The notes below the pieces were generated by a model, which was not told the DNA's origin, did not search any database, and worked only from the letters and a program-made list of their open reading frames with translations. From the IMG/VR virus record IMGVR_UViG_3300018080_000250, positions 1 through 48,945 of that record: a DNA stretch of 48,945 nt; one strand, given 5' to 3'. This DNA comes from a virus. The position numbers were made by a program, and so were the translations under genes. Each line of letters begins with the position of its first letter. The stretch's first letter is position 1. Of the stretch, positions 22,427 through 31,463 are shown one piece after another.

Positions 22427-22885
22427 ATGCGAACGAAAAGCCATTACCGGCGGATTTCGAAGACGGCGCTGAGTCAGTTCCGGACCAAGGTCAAGGACCC
22501 GGAGGCAACGGCGAAGCCCAGCGAGGAAGCCGCACTCGGCACGATCGGCGCGGTCGTGGTCGGCACGGAACTCGGAGGCTACCGCATTCTGGAAGTCGTC
22601 GGCTCCGACCGGGACGGACTGCCCGGCGAGCTTTGCGCCGAGACGTTTCAGCGACTCACCGGAGCCGCCAGATCGGCGGTCCGCCGGGCGAAGGTCCGCG
22701 AACTGGTCGAAGATCCCGAGACGGGCGAGACGGTCGCGGTCCTGAAATGGCTGCCCGAAAACGCCGTCGACGAAGCGCGGTTCGGCAAGGTGCCGGACCC
22801 GGAAAAGGACGAGGTCGTCGCCAAGTCCCTGGAGGACCAGGAGGCCGTCGTCGAGGTGGGGCACAACCCTCACCGATTCATCTGA
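22427..22885 (+). CDS. Hypothetical tail-region protein, 152 aa
   Basis: Unrecognised. It lies 3 bases after the fusion gene. The N-terminus is basic (MRTKSHYRRISKTAL); the middle alternates strands and helices; the C-terminus is acidic and ends in HNPHRFI. It sits just ahead of the tail assembly chaperone. Confidence 0.55.
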   Translation: MRTKSHYRRISKTALSQFRTKVKDPEATAKPSEEAALGTIGAVVVGTELGGYRILEVVGSDRDGLPGELCAETFQRLTGAARSAVRRAKVRELVEDPETGETVAVLKWLPENAVDEARFGKVPDPEKDEVVAKSLEDQEAVVEVGHNPHRFI

Positions 22886-22949
22886 TGACGAAGCAGGACG
22901 TGACAACCGGAGGCCCGACAGAGGCCCAGGCCAAAGGGAATAGGAGCCC

Positions 22950-23468
22950 ATGCGCCTGAAGAACCACGAAGTACAGAGCATCCGCGAGACCGGGCAGTTC
23001 GTGCTCCGGGACGACGAGGAGCACGGCACGATCGTGCTGGAGATCCAGGCGCTGCCGCCGGACTTCGACGAGGAGACCGAGGAGCAGTTGCCCACGCCGC
23101 AGCCGAAGCGGCTGGGTCCTGAGCGGGACAAGAAGGGCCGGGTCGTGCTCGGCACTGACGGCAAACCGGTGATTCGCTACGACGAGTCGGACTCGGCCTA
23201 CCGGGAGTCCAGGCGCGAGCACACGAAGCTCCAGGCGGTCAAGATTGTGCTCGACGGCGTCCGGCCCGGCCAGATGGAGTTCAGTACCGCCAAGCCCGAA
23301 GGCGGCGACTGGCCGGCCTTTTACCGCGACGCCCTCCTGGAGATGAAGGCGTTCGGGTTCAGTCTCGGAGACATACTGGATCTGGTGAAGGCCATCACGA
23401 ACCTCTCGAACATCGGTGAGGAGGAGGTGAAGCGAGCCGAAGAGGTTTTTTTCGAGGCGGCGAGCTGA
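22950..23468 (+). CDS. Tail assembly chaperone, short form (gpG-like)
   Basis: A 172-aa protein just upstream of the tape measure, where tail assembly chaperones lie. It has a folded N-terminal part with strand-rich sequence and a helical C-terminal part (WPAFYRDALLEMKAFGFSLG, IGEEEVKRAEEVFFEAAS). A T-run slippery site lies near its end, and an open -1 frame continues past its stop, as in lambda G/GT. The chaperone would coat the tape measure during tail assembly. The family is assigned on position and frameshift architecture. Confidence 0.75.
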   Translation: MRLKNHEVQSIRETGQFVLRDDEEHGTIVLEIQALPPDFDEETEEQLPTPQPKRLGPERDKKGRVVLGTDGKPVIRYDESDSAYRESRREHTKLQAVKIVLDGVRPGQMEFSTAKPEGGDWPAFYRDALLEMKAFGFSLGDILDLVKAITNLSNIGEEEVKRAEEVFFEAAS

Positions 23469-23716
23469 CGCTCCGCTACCTCGCGGAGGAAATCTGCGTC
23501 GAGCGCGGATGGGACTACCGCGAGGACTGGTGCCGGAAGACCAAGGCGGAGCGAGCCCAGCTCCTGGCGTTTTACCGGGTGAAGGGCGCGGTGAGGAGCT
23601 ACCTGGCCAACGAGGAGCTGCTCAAGAAGATCGAGGTCGATCAGGAAGACTGGTTGGCGATGAGTGATGACGTGAGGGAGTTCAAGCTGGAAACGGCGAA
23701 AACGCTGAACTCTTGA
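22950..23716 (+). CDS. Tail assembly chaperone, -1 frameshifted long form (gpGT-like)
   Basis: Ribosomes slipping back one base at 23446-23453 leave the short frame and read on from CGA (23453) to TGA (23714-23716). This adds 87 codons for about 255 residues in total. The added part is helical and well formed (LTLRYLAEEICVERGWDYRE, AERAQLLAFYRVKGAV). It has no start codon of its own with a ribosome binding site. In lambda the T part recruits the tail tube protein to the tape measure. Coordinates span both frames; a joined feature is needed. Confidence 0.75.
23446..23453 (+). other. Slippery site for -1 ribosomal frameshift
   Basis: Seven T residues (23446-23452) followed by C. In the incoming frame the codons are GTT TTT TTC, so bases 23447-23453 make the heptamer T TTT TTC, of the X XXY YYZ type. 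Both tRNAs can re-pair one base back as TTT TTT. The zero-frame stop follows 13 bases after the T run. Confidence 0.75.
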
Positions 23717-23752
23717 CGGGTGTGGGTTGGGACGTGAGGAGGGTGTGGGGCG

Positions 23753-26350
23753 GTGGCCAACACAACGATCTCCCAGGGGCTGATCGCCCGACTCGGGGCG
23801 AACCTCAACGCATATGAGCGAGGCCTCCGCTCGGCGGTCCGTAAGGCCCAGGCCGCAGGGCGGGATCTGCAGGGCGCGTTCCGGGGCGCCAGCCGGCGGA
23901 TGCGGTCCCTCGGCAAGTTCGCCGGGGTGGTGGCCCTGGCCATCGGCGGCATCAGTGTCGCCGCCGTCAAGATGGCCTCGGACTTCGAGACAGCCATGGC
24001 CGAGGTCTCGACGCTCCTGGACGACAGCCTCCAGGGGGTGGGCCAACTCACCTCCGCCGTCGAACGCCTGAGTCTCCAGTACGGCGTCAAGCTCACCGAA
24101 CAGGCCCGGGGTCTCTACCAGACGATCAGTGCCGGAGCCACAGAGGCCGCGTCCGCCACCCAGATCCTGGAGGTCGCCAACCGGGCAGCCGTGGCGGGCA
24201 TCACCGATGTGGCCACGTCGGTGGAAGCCATCATGCGGGTGGTCAACGCCTACAGCCTGGAGGCCGACGAGGCCATGCGGGTGAGCGACGGCCTCTTCAC
24301 CGTCGTCAAGAAGGGCGTGACCACGTTCGGCGAGCTGGCGCCGAAGATCGGGCAGGTCGCGGGTACCGCTGCCACGGCAGGCGTCCAGATGGAGGAGCTG
24401 TTCGCCATCATCGCTACGGCGACCAAGGCGCTCCCCATGGAGCAGGTCATCAGCGGCACGAACCAGCTCTTCCTCTCGTTCATCAATCGGGCCGCCGACG
24501 CGGAAAAGGTCGCCAAAGAGCTGAACGTCCAGTTCGACGCCAGCGCCCTGGCGGCCAAAGGTGTACACGGCGTGCTCGGCGAGGTCATCGGTGCCCTGGG
24601 CGTCGGCGTCGATGAGCTCCAGCGGATCGTCGGTGCCGGAGCCAGTACCGAGGCGACCATGGGCCGCCTGGCCAACCGGACCGGACTGGCGGCGGAAGCC
24701 ATCCAGGCGCTGTTCCCCAGCGTCGAGGCGCTTCGGGTCGCGCTGGCCCTGGTCAAGAACGACGGCGCCGACTTCACCAGCCAGCTCCAGGCCCAGGCCG
24801 AGGCCAGCGGAGCCACGGACACGGCCTACCGGAAGATGGCCGCCACGTTCGGGTTCCTGGCCAAGCAGGTGAAGCAGGAGGTCGCGGCGGCGTTCGTGGC
24901 GCTCGGCAACGTGCTCCAGCCGGTGGCCCGGGACGCAGCGTCGGCGGTGGGTACGCTGGCCCGGAAGGTCAGGGAGTGGGTCCAGGCCAACCAGGACCTG
25001 CTCCAACAGAACGTGACCCGGGTCTTCGAAGCGGTGATCCGTGGCGTCGGCACGGCGGTGGAGAAGATCGTCACCGTGGTGGAGTTCTTCAAGAACAACC
25101 CCATCGCCGGCGAGTTCGGCATCGTCGGCCTCGTGTTCCTCGGGCCCGCCGGAGCGGCGGCGTTCACGATGGTGGGCGCGGTTATCGACACCATCATGGG
25201 CAAGATCGTCGGCGCCACCGATGTGGCCGGACGGCTCCAGCAGAACATCGACGAAGCCGCCAGCAGGATGCAGGCGCTCCAGACCGAGAAGGCCATGGGC
25301 AACCTGTCCAAGGAGCGCGTGGAGGAGGTCAACCAGGAGCTCGTGCATCTGTCCGGCGTCATCGAAATGAATCAACGCACGCTGGACTCTCTCGGGAACG
25401 AAGGAAAGTCTGCCTTCGACCAGATTGCCGAAGCCATCCGCAACGCCGCCCAGGCGATGCAGAACTTCAGCCTCGGAAACTTCGAGTCGGGGTTCGGTGG
25501 CGGCGGCGGTGGTGACGAGTCTCCGACCGCACGCATGGCCCGGGACGTGGAGAGCATGCGGTTCAACTTTGAGCCGATTCCGTTCCTGGTCGGTGAGGTC
25601 TCGGCGAACCTCGATACAGCGGCAGGGCGAGCGGCCCGCCTCCGGGCAGAGCTAGAGTACGACATGGCCTCTGCCGTAGAAGATCTCGCTTTCAGTATTA
25701 GCGGCAGCGTCGGCAACGCCCTAACCGACATGCTCACGGGCGTCAGGGATGTTGGGGACGCCGTAGCCAACCTGGCACGGGCCATCCTGCGAGACGTTGT
25801 CGGGGCGCTGATTCGAGCCACGGTTCAGGCCACGATCCTGCGGTCCATCATGAGCGCGTTCGGGCTACCCATTCCTGTCCCCATCCCCACCGGCGCCTCC
25901 GGAGGGATCATTCCTGGACGACCCCACCAGCCGTTTCCGATGGTGGCCCACGGGGGAGAGGTGGTCCTCAACCGTGGCGCCGTAGCGGCGCTGGGCGGGC
26001 CCTCCAGTGCGAACCGTCTCAACCAGCCGGGCGGCCTCAGCTTCCCCAAGCATGCCATGGCGGCACTCGCCAACGCGACTCAGGCGGCTAGGGCGCCTGA
26101 GGAAGTGCGGCTCTCGAAGGACGCCGTAGCGGCGCTCGCGGGCATCGGCCAGCCTGCTCCGGTCGCAAGAGCCTCAAGGCTAGGCCCAGCCGAATCGCCG
26201 TCCATGCCCAGCTCGTTCAGCCTGGTCCTGCCCGATCCTGACCAGCTGCCCAACCCCATCGACTACGGTGTGATCGCATCAAAGCCCGCGATCATCCGCC
26301 TGTTCACCGAAATGTTCCGCCAGGCCCGGCTTGTCGGGGCAGTGCGGTAG
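23753..26350 (+). CDS. Tail tape measure protein
   Basis: An 865-aa protein with GTG start. The N-terminal part matches the TP901-type tape measure core (SDFETAMAEVSTLLDD, VKLTEQARGLYQTISAGATE, VATSVEAIMRVVNAYSLEAD). Long helical stretches with small hydrophobic segments follow, and the end has the typical GGIIPGR...VAHGGEVVLNRGA pattern. The tape measure sets tail length; at the usual ~1.5 A per residue this predicts a tail near 130 nm. It follows the frameshifted chaperone, as expected. Confidence 0.9.
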   Translation: MANTTISQGLIARLGANLNAYERGLRSAVRKAQAAGRDLQGAFRGASRRMRSLGKFAGVVALAIGGISVAAVKMASDFETAMAEVSTLLDDSLQGVGQLTSAVERLSLQYGVKLTEQARGLYQTISAGATEAASATQILEVANRAAVAGITDVATSVEAIMRVVNAYSLEADEAMRVSDGLFTVVKKGVTTFGELAPKIGQVAGTAATAGVQMEELFAIIATATKALPMEQVISGTNQLFLSFINRAADAEKVAKELNVQFDASALAAKGVHGVLGEVIGALGVGVDELQRIVGAGASTEATMGRLANRTGLAAEAIQALFPSVEALRVALALVKNDGADFTSQLQAQAEASGATDTAYRKMAATFGFLAKQVKQEVAAAFVALGNVLQPVARDAASAVGTLARKVREWVQANQDLLQQNVTRVFEAVIRGVGTAVEKIVTVVEFFKNNPIAGEFGIVGLVFLGPAGAAAFTMVGAVIDTIMGKIVGATDVAGRLQQNIDEAASRMQALQTEKAMGNLSKERVEEVNQELVHLSGVIEMNQRTLDSLGNEGKSAFDQIAEAIRNAAQAMQNFSLGNFESGFGGGGGGDESPTARMARDVESMRFNFEPIPFLVGEVSANLDTAAGRAARLRAELEYDMASAVEDLAFSISGSVGNALTDMLTGVRDVGDAVANLARAILRDVVGALIRATVQATILRSIMSAFGLPIPVPIPTGASGGIIPGRPHQPFPMVAHGGEVVLNRGAVAALGGPSSANRLNQPGGLSFPKHAMAALANATQAARAPEEVRLSKDAVAALAGIGQPAPVARASRLGPAESPSMPSSFSLVLPDPDQLPNPIDYGVIASKPAIIRLFTEMFRQARLVGAVR

Positions 26351-26365
26351 GGGAGGAGCTGAGAC

Positions 26366-26779
26366 GTGAGCGCCAGCCGGTTTCAGTGGACGGACGGAGG
26401 GGCTCAGAGCTTCGTCACAGATCTCCACGCCCAGAACCAGGTGCCGGAGAAGGTTTACTCGACCTACGGCAACCGGAGCCTGGACAAGAGCGCCATCGAG
26501 GTGGTCACGGTCGGTAGCGGCGTCCGGGAAATGACCGTCACCATCATGGCCGAGCGAAACGTCAGCTCCCTACGGGCCTTCCAGGCTGCGGCGAAGAGAG
26601 GCCTGTCGTTCACGTACACGCCGGACAATGTGGGCGCTCCCGGCACCACCTACACGGTGACTGCCGTGCCCGGGTCGGTGGGCAAGATCGGCATCGACCC
26701 CAGGGGCCGCCAAGACATGTTCACGCTGACGCTCACCCTGGCCCGCCTCGACGGCGGCGTCTTCCCGCCGGACGTGTAG
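26366..26779 (+). CDS. Putative distal tail protein, 137 aa
   Basis: A GTG-started, beta-rich protein (FQWTDGGAQSFVTDLHA, IEVVTVGSGVREMTVTIMAE, MFTLTLTLARLDGGVFPPDV) immediately after the tape measure, where distal tail or minor tail proteins are found. No motif allows a firmer family call. The next gene starts 4 bases after its stop. Confidence 0.6.
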   Translation: MSASRFQWTDGGAQSFVTDLHAQNQVPEKVYSTYGNRSLDKSAIEVVTVGSGVREMTVTIMAERNVSSLRAFQAAAKRGLSFTYTPDNVGAPGTTYTVTAVPGSVGKIGIDPRGRQDMFTLTLTLARLDGGVFPPDV

Positions 26780-26783
26780 CGCC

Positions 26784-29048
26784 ATGAGTGAGATCACCCG
26801 CGCCTACCAGCTCCGGATCTACGATACCGCGGGCTCGTCCGTCGAGACGACGTTCGACTCCACCGACATCGAAGGACTCCCGTCCTTCGGCTGGACCACG
26901 CCCAGGCCGCTGGAAGGCCGCATCGAGAACGTGCCCAGCGTCGTCACCGTGGCGGACATCGGCGAGCAGGTCACGGCCATCCTGTCGGGAGCGGACGGCA
27001 GGGCGGACCTCATCGGGCGCCTGGCCGACATCCGGATCAACGAGAGCGGGGCGGGCTACGCCGTCGTGCATGCCGGGCGCATTACCGAGATCCGGTTGAA
27101 TGAAGAGGTGGCCGGCTTCAACTTCCACATTGCCGACGAGCGGTGGCTGGAGAAGGGCGCCACGGTCCTCACCTCCGGATCCACCACGCAGATCCTGCCC
27201 TCGGGTACGGTCAGCGCCTTCAAGGACTTTGGCGCCGCTCCGACGATGCGGCTCCAGGTCGTTCGGGTACCAAGCGCGGACCGGCTGGTCCTCTCCCCTG
27301 TCGATTCAGTGATCGTCTCCCGGTCCGTCGTCGAGTGGTTGGAAAACGACCTGACGTTTGAAATTTCCTGGATCACCGGCAACACGCCTTTCGGGTATAC
27401 CAAGCTCCGGGCCAGCGCCGGCGACCGGGACATCCTGAGCTTCACGCGGGAGACCCTTGGCCCGGTGCTGGGCAACCTCCAGGAGCAGTCTCAGGACGGC
27501 GAGCCCCGGGAGCTCCAGTACATCTACGTGAAATGGACCAGCCACGGGTATTCGGTCGGCAACGAGATCTCCGGCTGCTACATCTACGCTCCGAACGCAC
27601 CGCCCTCGGAATGGACACCCATCCATGTCGGGGGCGAGAGCGGGGTCGATTTCTTCAGCTGGGTCAAGGACCAGTACGACACGCTGGGCATCAACTACGA
27701 GAACCCCGGGGCGTTCAGCACCTACAACGCGAGCACGAACCCCAACGGACTCCTTTCCCACCCGAGGATCCCGAAGATCCACATCCGGGCCACCGAGCCG
27801 GTGAATTTGGGGGAGATGGTCGAGAAGGGGTGCAAAATGCTGGCCATCGTGCCCTTTGTGAACTCCGCTGGCGAGGTCGCGCCCCGGTTCGTCACGAACC
27901 TCCAGGACGTCAATCCCGCGACGTTCACCGAGATCACGGCGTCCATCGCCACCGATCCTCATCCCACATGGAGCCAGACGTCGGGCGAGATCGTCACGGT
28001 CATCCAGTCCCGCTACACCAACATGATTCCGGCGGATGATGAGCAAGTCCGGACCGGCAACGATGTACCGGTGGACCGGATCGTTGCAGAGGAGCATCCG
28101 CTGGTTGAGTGGGAGCACGACCGAGTCAGCCAGCTCGGGCGGCACGAGCTGGAGCTCGACATGACACTCATCACGGACGGGATGGCAGCCTACCGGCTCC
28201 TCTTTCAGCAGGGCCGGGAGATCTTCGACCGGTTCGGCGACGGCCCGATTACGGGCAGCGTCCGGGCCATGAGCGGAGCGAAAACCGTGGAGCCCGGCGA
28301 TTACGTGAAGCTCACACTCTCCAGCTTCCCGAATGTCGGCATCCAGGCCCGGGGCGGGACGCGCATCGTCCAGATCATGAGCCGGGAGGTGGAGAGCGGC
28401 TACACGTTCACCTACCTGGATGCGGGCCCCAACAGCGTGGCCCTGTCCGCGCCCGGATGCGCCATCGCCAAGAACGGCACGGACGGGAAGCACGCCGTGG
28501 ACGTGACAATCTCCTCCCTCACGGCGGGTTCCGCCTACGAGATTCAGCTCAAGGTGGGTGCGGGTGGAGACTGGACCACCTACGGGGTCGGGACCGCCAA
28601 TGAGACCGTCACGTTCGGCAACCTGCCGTCCGGGACCACCATCTACGCCCGGGCGCTAGAGACCGCGCCAGGCAGGATCAAGAGCGCCTACAGCTCCGCC
28701 GTCAACGTCACGCTGGACAGCCTTACCGCCCCCTCTGTCGCTACGGTCGACCAGATCGCCGGAGACCGGGCCCGGGGCAAGTGGACGAACGGTGAGACGG
28801 ACTACGACATCGAGGTGCTTTTGGACGGCACAAGGCTGGCCATCCTTGAGGCGGGCTCCACCCGGTACTACCTCACGGGCCTGACGCCCTCCACGACGTA
28901 CAACAGCCCGGGGTTTCAGGTCCGCCACATCGACCGGTTCGGCGGGGTGAGTGCCGCGTCGACGGACACGTTCTCCACCACGGGCACGGCCACAACGCTG
29001 ACCCAGCCGTTCGCCACCAGGGTCCTGGTGGGAGGTGATGCGGCATGA
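26784..29048 (+). CDS. Central tail-tip (hub) protein with fibronectin III-like domains
   Basis: A 754-aa protein. The N-terminal and central parts (about 1-550) look like a tail hub: beta-rich with repeated strands (VVHAGRITEIRLNEEVAGFN, PGDYVKLTLSSFPNVGIQAR). The C-terminal 200 residues carry two fibronectin type III-like modules (AVDVTISSLTAGSAYEIQLK; LTAPSVATVDQIAGDRARG ... YYLTGLTPSTTYN). Hub proteins close the tail tip, and such modules often bind sugars on the cell surface. Its stop overlaps the next gene by ATGA. Confidence 0.7.
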   Translation: MSEITRAYQLRIYDTAGSSVETTFDSTDIEGLPSFGWTTPRPLEGRIENVPSVVTVADIGEQVTAILSGADGRADLIGRLADIRINESGAGYAVVHAGRITEIRLNEEVAGFNFHIADERWLEKGATVLTSGSTTQILPSGTVSAFKDFGAAPTMRLQVVRVPSADRLVLSPVDSVIVSRSVVEWLENDLTFEISWITGNTPFGYTKLRASAGDRDILSFTRETLGPVLGNLQEQSQDGEPRELQYIYVKWTSHGYSVGNEISGCYIYAPNAPPSEWTPIHVGGESGVDFFSWVKDQYDTLGINYENPGAFSTYNASTNPNGLLSHPRIPKIHIRATEPVNLGEMVEKGCKMLAIVPFVNSAGEVAPRFVTNLQDVNPATFTEITASIATDPHPTWSQTSGEIVTVIQSRYTNMIPADDEQVRTGNDVPVDRIVAEEHPLVEWEHDRVSQLGRHELELDMTLITDGMAAYRLLFQQGREIFDRFGDGPITGSVRAMSGAKTVEPGDYVKLTLSSFPNVGIQARGGTRIVQIMSREVESGYTFTYLDAGPNSVALSAPGCAIAKNGTDGKHAVDVTISSLTAGSAYEIQLKVGAGGDWTTYGVGTANETVTFGNLPSGTTIYARALETAPGRIKSAYSSAVNVTLDSLTAPSVATVDQIAGDRARGKWTNGETDYDIEVLLDGTRLAILEAGSTRYYLTGLTPSTTYNSPGFQVRHIDRFGGVSAASTDTFSTTGTATTLTQPFATRVLVGGDAA

Positions 29049-30175
29049 GCTGGTTCAAGGCCATCACCAACACTGTGCGGACCGGCATCGTCGTGGCGCT
29101 CTATCCCTACGACGAGACCTGGACGATCGAAATTCAGCGGGCGCCGGAAAGCGGCGGCGAAGTGGATTCGGCCAACGCCGTCACCATCGGCTTCGCCGGA
29201 CCCGGGCAGTCAAGGTTTCTGGACCTGCTTCCCCTCGACGGCGCGAATCGCTACTACCGCTCGCGGCATGTGGCTGAGAATGCCACGGCGTCGGGATGGA
29301 CGAACTGGTCCAAGCCCAGAACGCCCACCACGGTCCCCGATCCCCTTCCGCCGGTACCGAGTCTTCAGCCGAAGATCGATGTGGTGGCCACCGTCAGCGC
29401 CACCAGCCTGAGCCTGGTTGCAACCGCGACCCTCGGGGAGCTGGAATATGGCAACGTCGAGTTTCAGGACCCCGAGCGTTCGTTTGCTTCTGCGGGCTCC
29501 ATCACCGCGACGGACACGACCCTGACCATTTCCGGCGGCGACCTCACCGACGAAGACGTGGGGAAATATGTTTCCGTGGCCGATGCGGGACCCTCCGGCG
29601 GGCTCCTTAAAAGCCGGATCGCGTCCGTCACGTCAGCGACCGAGTGCGAGCTGGCAGACGCCGCGACGGGCACAGTGGCCAGCAAGACGGTGGTGGTCGG
29701 CGGCGGCTGGTATTCCGACTTCGATTACGACGGGACCGACGAAACCCAGGAGACCAACACTCGGAACCGGCCCGAGTCGGATGCCGACGCCTCCTGGATC
29801 ATGTTCCGGGCGACCGTGGACAACGAGGCGTCCAGTCCCCAGCAAGTGGATCTGCCCATCCAGATCGCGCCGGCATTGCTCAGGGTGGACTGCACCGTTC
29901 ATGACGACGGATCGGACAACGATTACTCCACCTCCTGGCACGTGAACGCCACGGTCACGGATTCGATGTTCATCGAATTCACCTGTTATGAGAACGATGC
30001 CGTGGCTACGACCGCCACAGAGAATGATCCGCTGACGAACAGTTCGAAGACCATTACCGACGTGGGGGCTGGCGACGGCGGGTCGGATACGCATTACGTC
30101 CGGTTCGTCCTGAAGGATGCGTCGGGCAACACGCTGGACACCAAGGAAAGCCGGAGATTCGCGAGCACGACATGA
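29045..30175 (+). CDS. Tail fibre-like protein, 376 aa
   Basis: The N-terminal 100 residues again have a fibronectin III-like look (WTIEIQRAPESGGEV, ANRYYRSRHVAENATASGWT). A proline-rich hinge follows (TTVPDPLPPVPSLQPK), then two beta-rich domains (about 110-225 and 255-376). It overlaps the hub gene by 4 bases and ends the tail block, so a receptor-contacting fibre or hub accessory is likely. No enzymatic motif is seen. Confidence 0.6.
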   Translation: MSWFKAITNTVRTGIVVALYPYDETWTIEIQRAPESGGEVDSANAVTIGFAGPGQSRFLDLLPLDGANRYYRSRHVAENATASGWTNWSKPRTPTTVPDPLPPVPSLQPKIDVVATVSATSLSLVATATLGELEYGNVEFQDPERSFASAGSITATDTTLTISGGDLTDEDVGKYVSVADAGPSGGLLKSRIASVTSATECELADAATGTVASKTVVVGGGWYSDFDYDGTDETQETNTRNRPESDADASWIMFRATVDNEASSPQQVDLPIQIAPALLRVDCTVHDDGSDNDYSTSWHVNATVTDSMFIEFTCYENDAVATTATENDPLTNSSKTITDVGAGDGGSDTHYVRFVLKDASGNTLDTKESRRFASTT

Positions 30176-30203
30176 TCACCTCAGCCATGGCGGAGACGGG
30201 CCG

Positions 30204-30581
30204 ATGAACTGGACGGACATCATGAGTGCGGGGGGTGCCGTGGCGATCCCTTTCAGCCTCGGTATCTGGGCCCTGATCGAGTGGCGAGGCCGGAGAGTGT
30301 GGGCTCCGAAGAAGCTCGAGGAGGATCACGCGGAGACCGCCAGGCTCGCCAACGCGAACGAGGACCGTCTCGCTCTCCTGGAGCAAGCTCAGGTCCACCA
30401 AGCGGAGATGCTCGAGGCCTCGGTTGTGAAGCCCCTGGAGAAGATCTCCGGGCAGATGGACAAAGTCGTGGAAACCCAGGAGACGCATGGCCGGGAGATT
30501 GTGGCCCTGAGCGGAGGCCAGACTTCCCTTGGCCGATCTCTGGACGACCTTCGTGGGCGAATGGACCGGGAGATGCCGTAG
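30204..30581 (+). CDS. Membrane-anchored coiled-coil protein of the lysis cassette, 125 aa
   Basis: One N-terminal transmembrane helix (AGGAVAIPFSLGIWALIEW, about residues 9-27), then a charged helical domain with strong coiled-coil character (DEDHAETARLANANEDRLAL-like pattern, about 45-120). Similar single-span proteins next to holin and endolysin genes act as holin partners (XhlA-like) in other phages. The role is inferred from topology and place. Confidence 0.55.
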   Translation: MNWTDIMSAGGAVAIPFSLGIWALIEWRGRRVWAPKKLEEDHAETARLANANEDRLALLEQAQVHQAEMLEASVVKPLEKISGQMDKVVETQETHGREIVALSGGQTSLGRSLDDLRGRMDREMP

Positions 30582-30583
30582 CC

Positions 30584-30913
30584 ATGAACGACTACCAAGA
30601 CGATCGGCCGAGAGGTTTCCTCCAGGACGAGCAGGGCTCCTGGTCTACCGCCCGGGTTCTTCTGGTGGTGGAGCTCGTCTACCTCTGGGTGCTGGCCCTT
30701 CTGGCCACGTTCCTCCCCGGGACGGAGGTCCCTGGCGAGGTCTGGGCCCTCCACGGCTCGCTGGTGATCGCCCTGATCGCCTGGGCCGGGGGCCCGAGGG
30801 CCATGCAGTATCTGGGGCCGCAGGTTGCCGGCGTGGCTCAGGGGATCGCCGGTGCTGTCAGGGAGCGGCTCCGGGGCACGGACCGGTTCCAGAAGGATGA
30901 CGAACGGGGGTAG
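30584..30913 (+). CDS. Putative holin, 109 aa
   Basis: Two transmembrane segments (STARVLLVVELVYLWVLALL and HGSLVIALIAWAGGPRAMQY, about residues 21-43 and 56-75), a polar N-terminus and a basic, charged C-terminus (RERLRGTDRFQKDDERG). It lies directly before the amidase. Holins time lysis by opening the inner membrane to let the endolysin out. Size and topology fit a two-helix holin. Confidence 0.65.
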   Translation: MNDYQDDRPRGFLQDEQGSWSTARVLLVVELVYLWVLALLATFLPGTEVPGEVWALHGSLVIALIAWAGGPRAMQYLGPQVAGVAQGIAGAVRERLRGTDRFQKDDERG

Positions 30914-30914
30914 C

Positions 30915-31463
30915 GTGATCGCCCAGCTGCAGTGGGTTCCCTCCCTGGTGAGGGAGATCCCGAACGGGCACTACAACTCGAAGCTCCGTGACGAGCGCCT
31001 CGGGGTCATGCTGCACTACGATGGGAGTGTTTCGGACCGCGGCGCCGTCTCGTGGTTCGAGCACCCCGACTGCCGGGTCTCCTATCAGCTGCTGGTCCTG
31101 GATGACGGCTCCTACGTCAGGATCGCCCCGGACACTGCCCGGGCCTGGCACGCGGGCGTCTGCCGGCCCTCTTCCGAGGAGCTCCCCTACACCGACGCGA
31201 ACTCCGCCTTCTACGGCGTCTCGGTGGCCACCAACGACCGGGTGGACGTGACCCCGCTCCAGGCGCTCACCGCCGCCTGGCTGGTCCGGCGGTACTTCGA
31301 GGCTCACGGCTGGCCGGTCACCGACCTCTGGAGAATCGTCGGCCATGAGACCGAGGCCTGGCCCCGGGGCAGGAAGACCGACCCCTCCGGAGGGGTCGGC
31401 TCCAACCCCATCCTTACTGTGGAGGACATCCGGTCCCTCGTGGGCCGGGTCGTGATGCCATGA
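30915..31463 (+). CDS. Endolysin, N-acetylmuramoyl-L-alanine amidase
   Basis: About 182 aa, amidase_2 family. Zinc-ligand and catalytic residues are visible: MLHYDGS (H33), AWHAG (H78), IVGHETEAW (H143) and RKTDPSG (K153, D155). It cleaves the bond between muramic acid and the peptide stem. The GTG at 30915 lies 4 bases after GGGGG; an upstream ATG at 30897 overlaps the holin gene and would add MTNGGS. No signal peptide is visible, so export depends on the holin. Confidence 0.88.
   Translation: MIAQLQWVPSLVREIPNGHYNSKLRDERLGVMLHYDGSVSDRGAVSWFEHPDCRVSYQLLVLDDGSYVRIAPDTARAWHAGVCRPSSEELPYTDANSAFYGVSVATNDRVDVTPLQALTAAWLVRRYFEAHGWPVTDLWRIVGHETEAWPRGRKTDPSGGVGSNPILTVEDIRSLVGRVVMP

Noticed and set aside
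22885-22959. 24-codon frame between the hypothetical tail gene and the chaperone gene, with TGATG start overlap
   Set aside because: Too short and polar to support as a protein; it may only serve translational coupling.
23321-25375. 684-codon minus-strand open frame opposite chaperone and tape measure
   Set aside because: Arises from codon bias of the + strand genes; no ribosome binding site or domain pattern.
30172-30207. 11-codon frame linking the fibre-like gene and the lysis-cassette membrane protein by ATGA overlaps
   Set aside because: Could be a coupling leader, but nothing beyond the overlaps supports a product.
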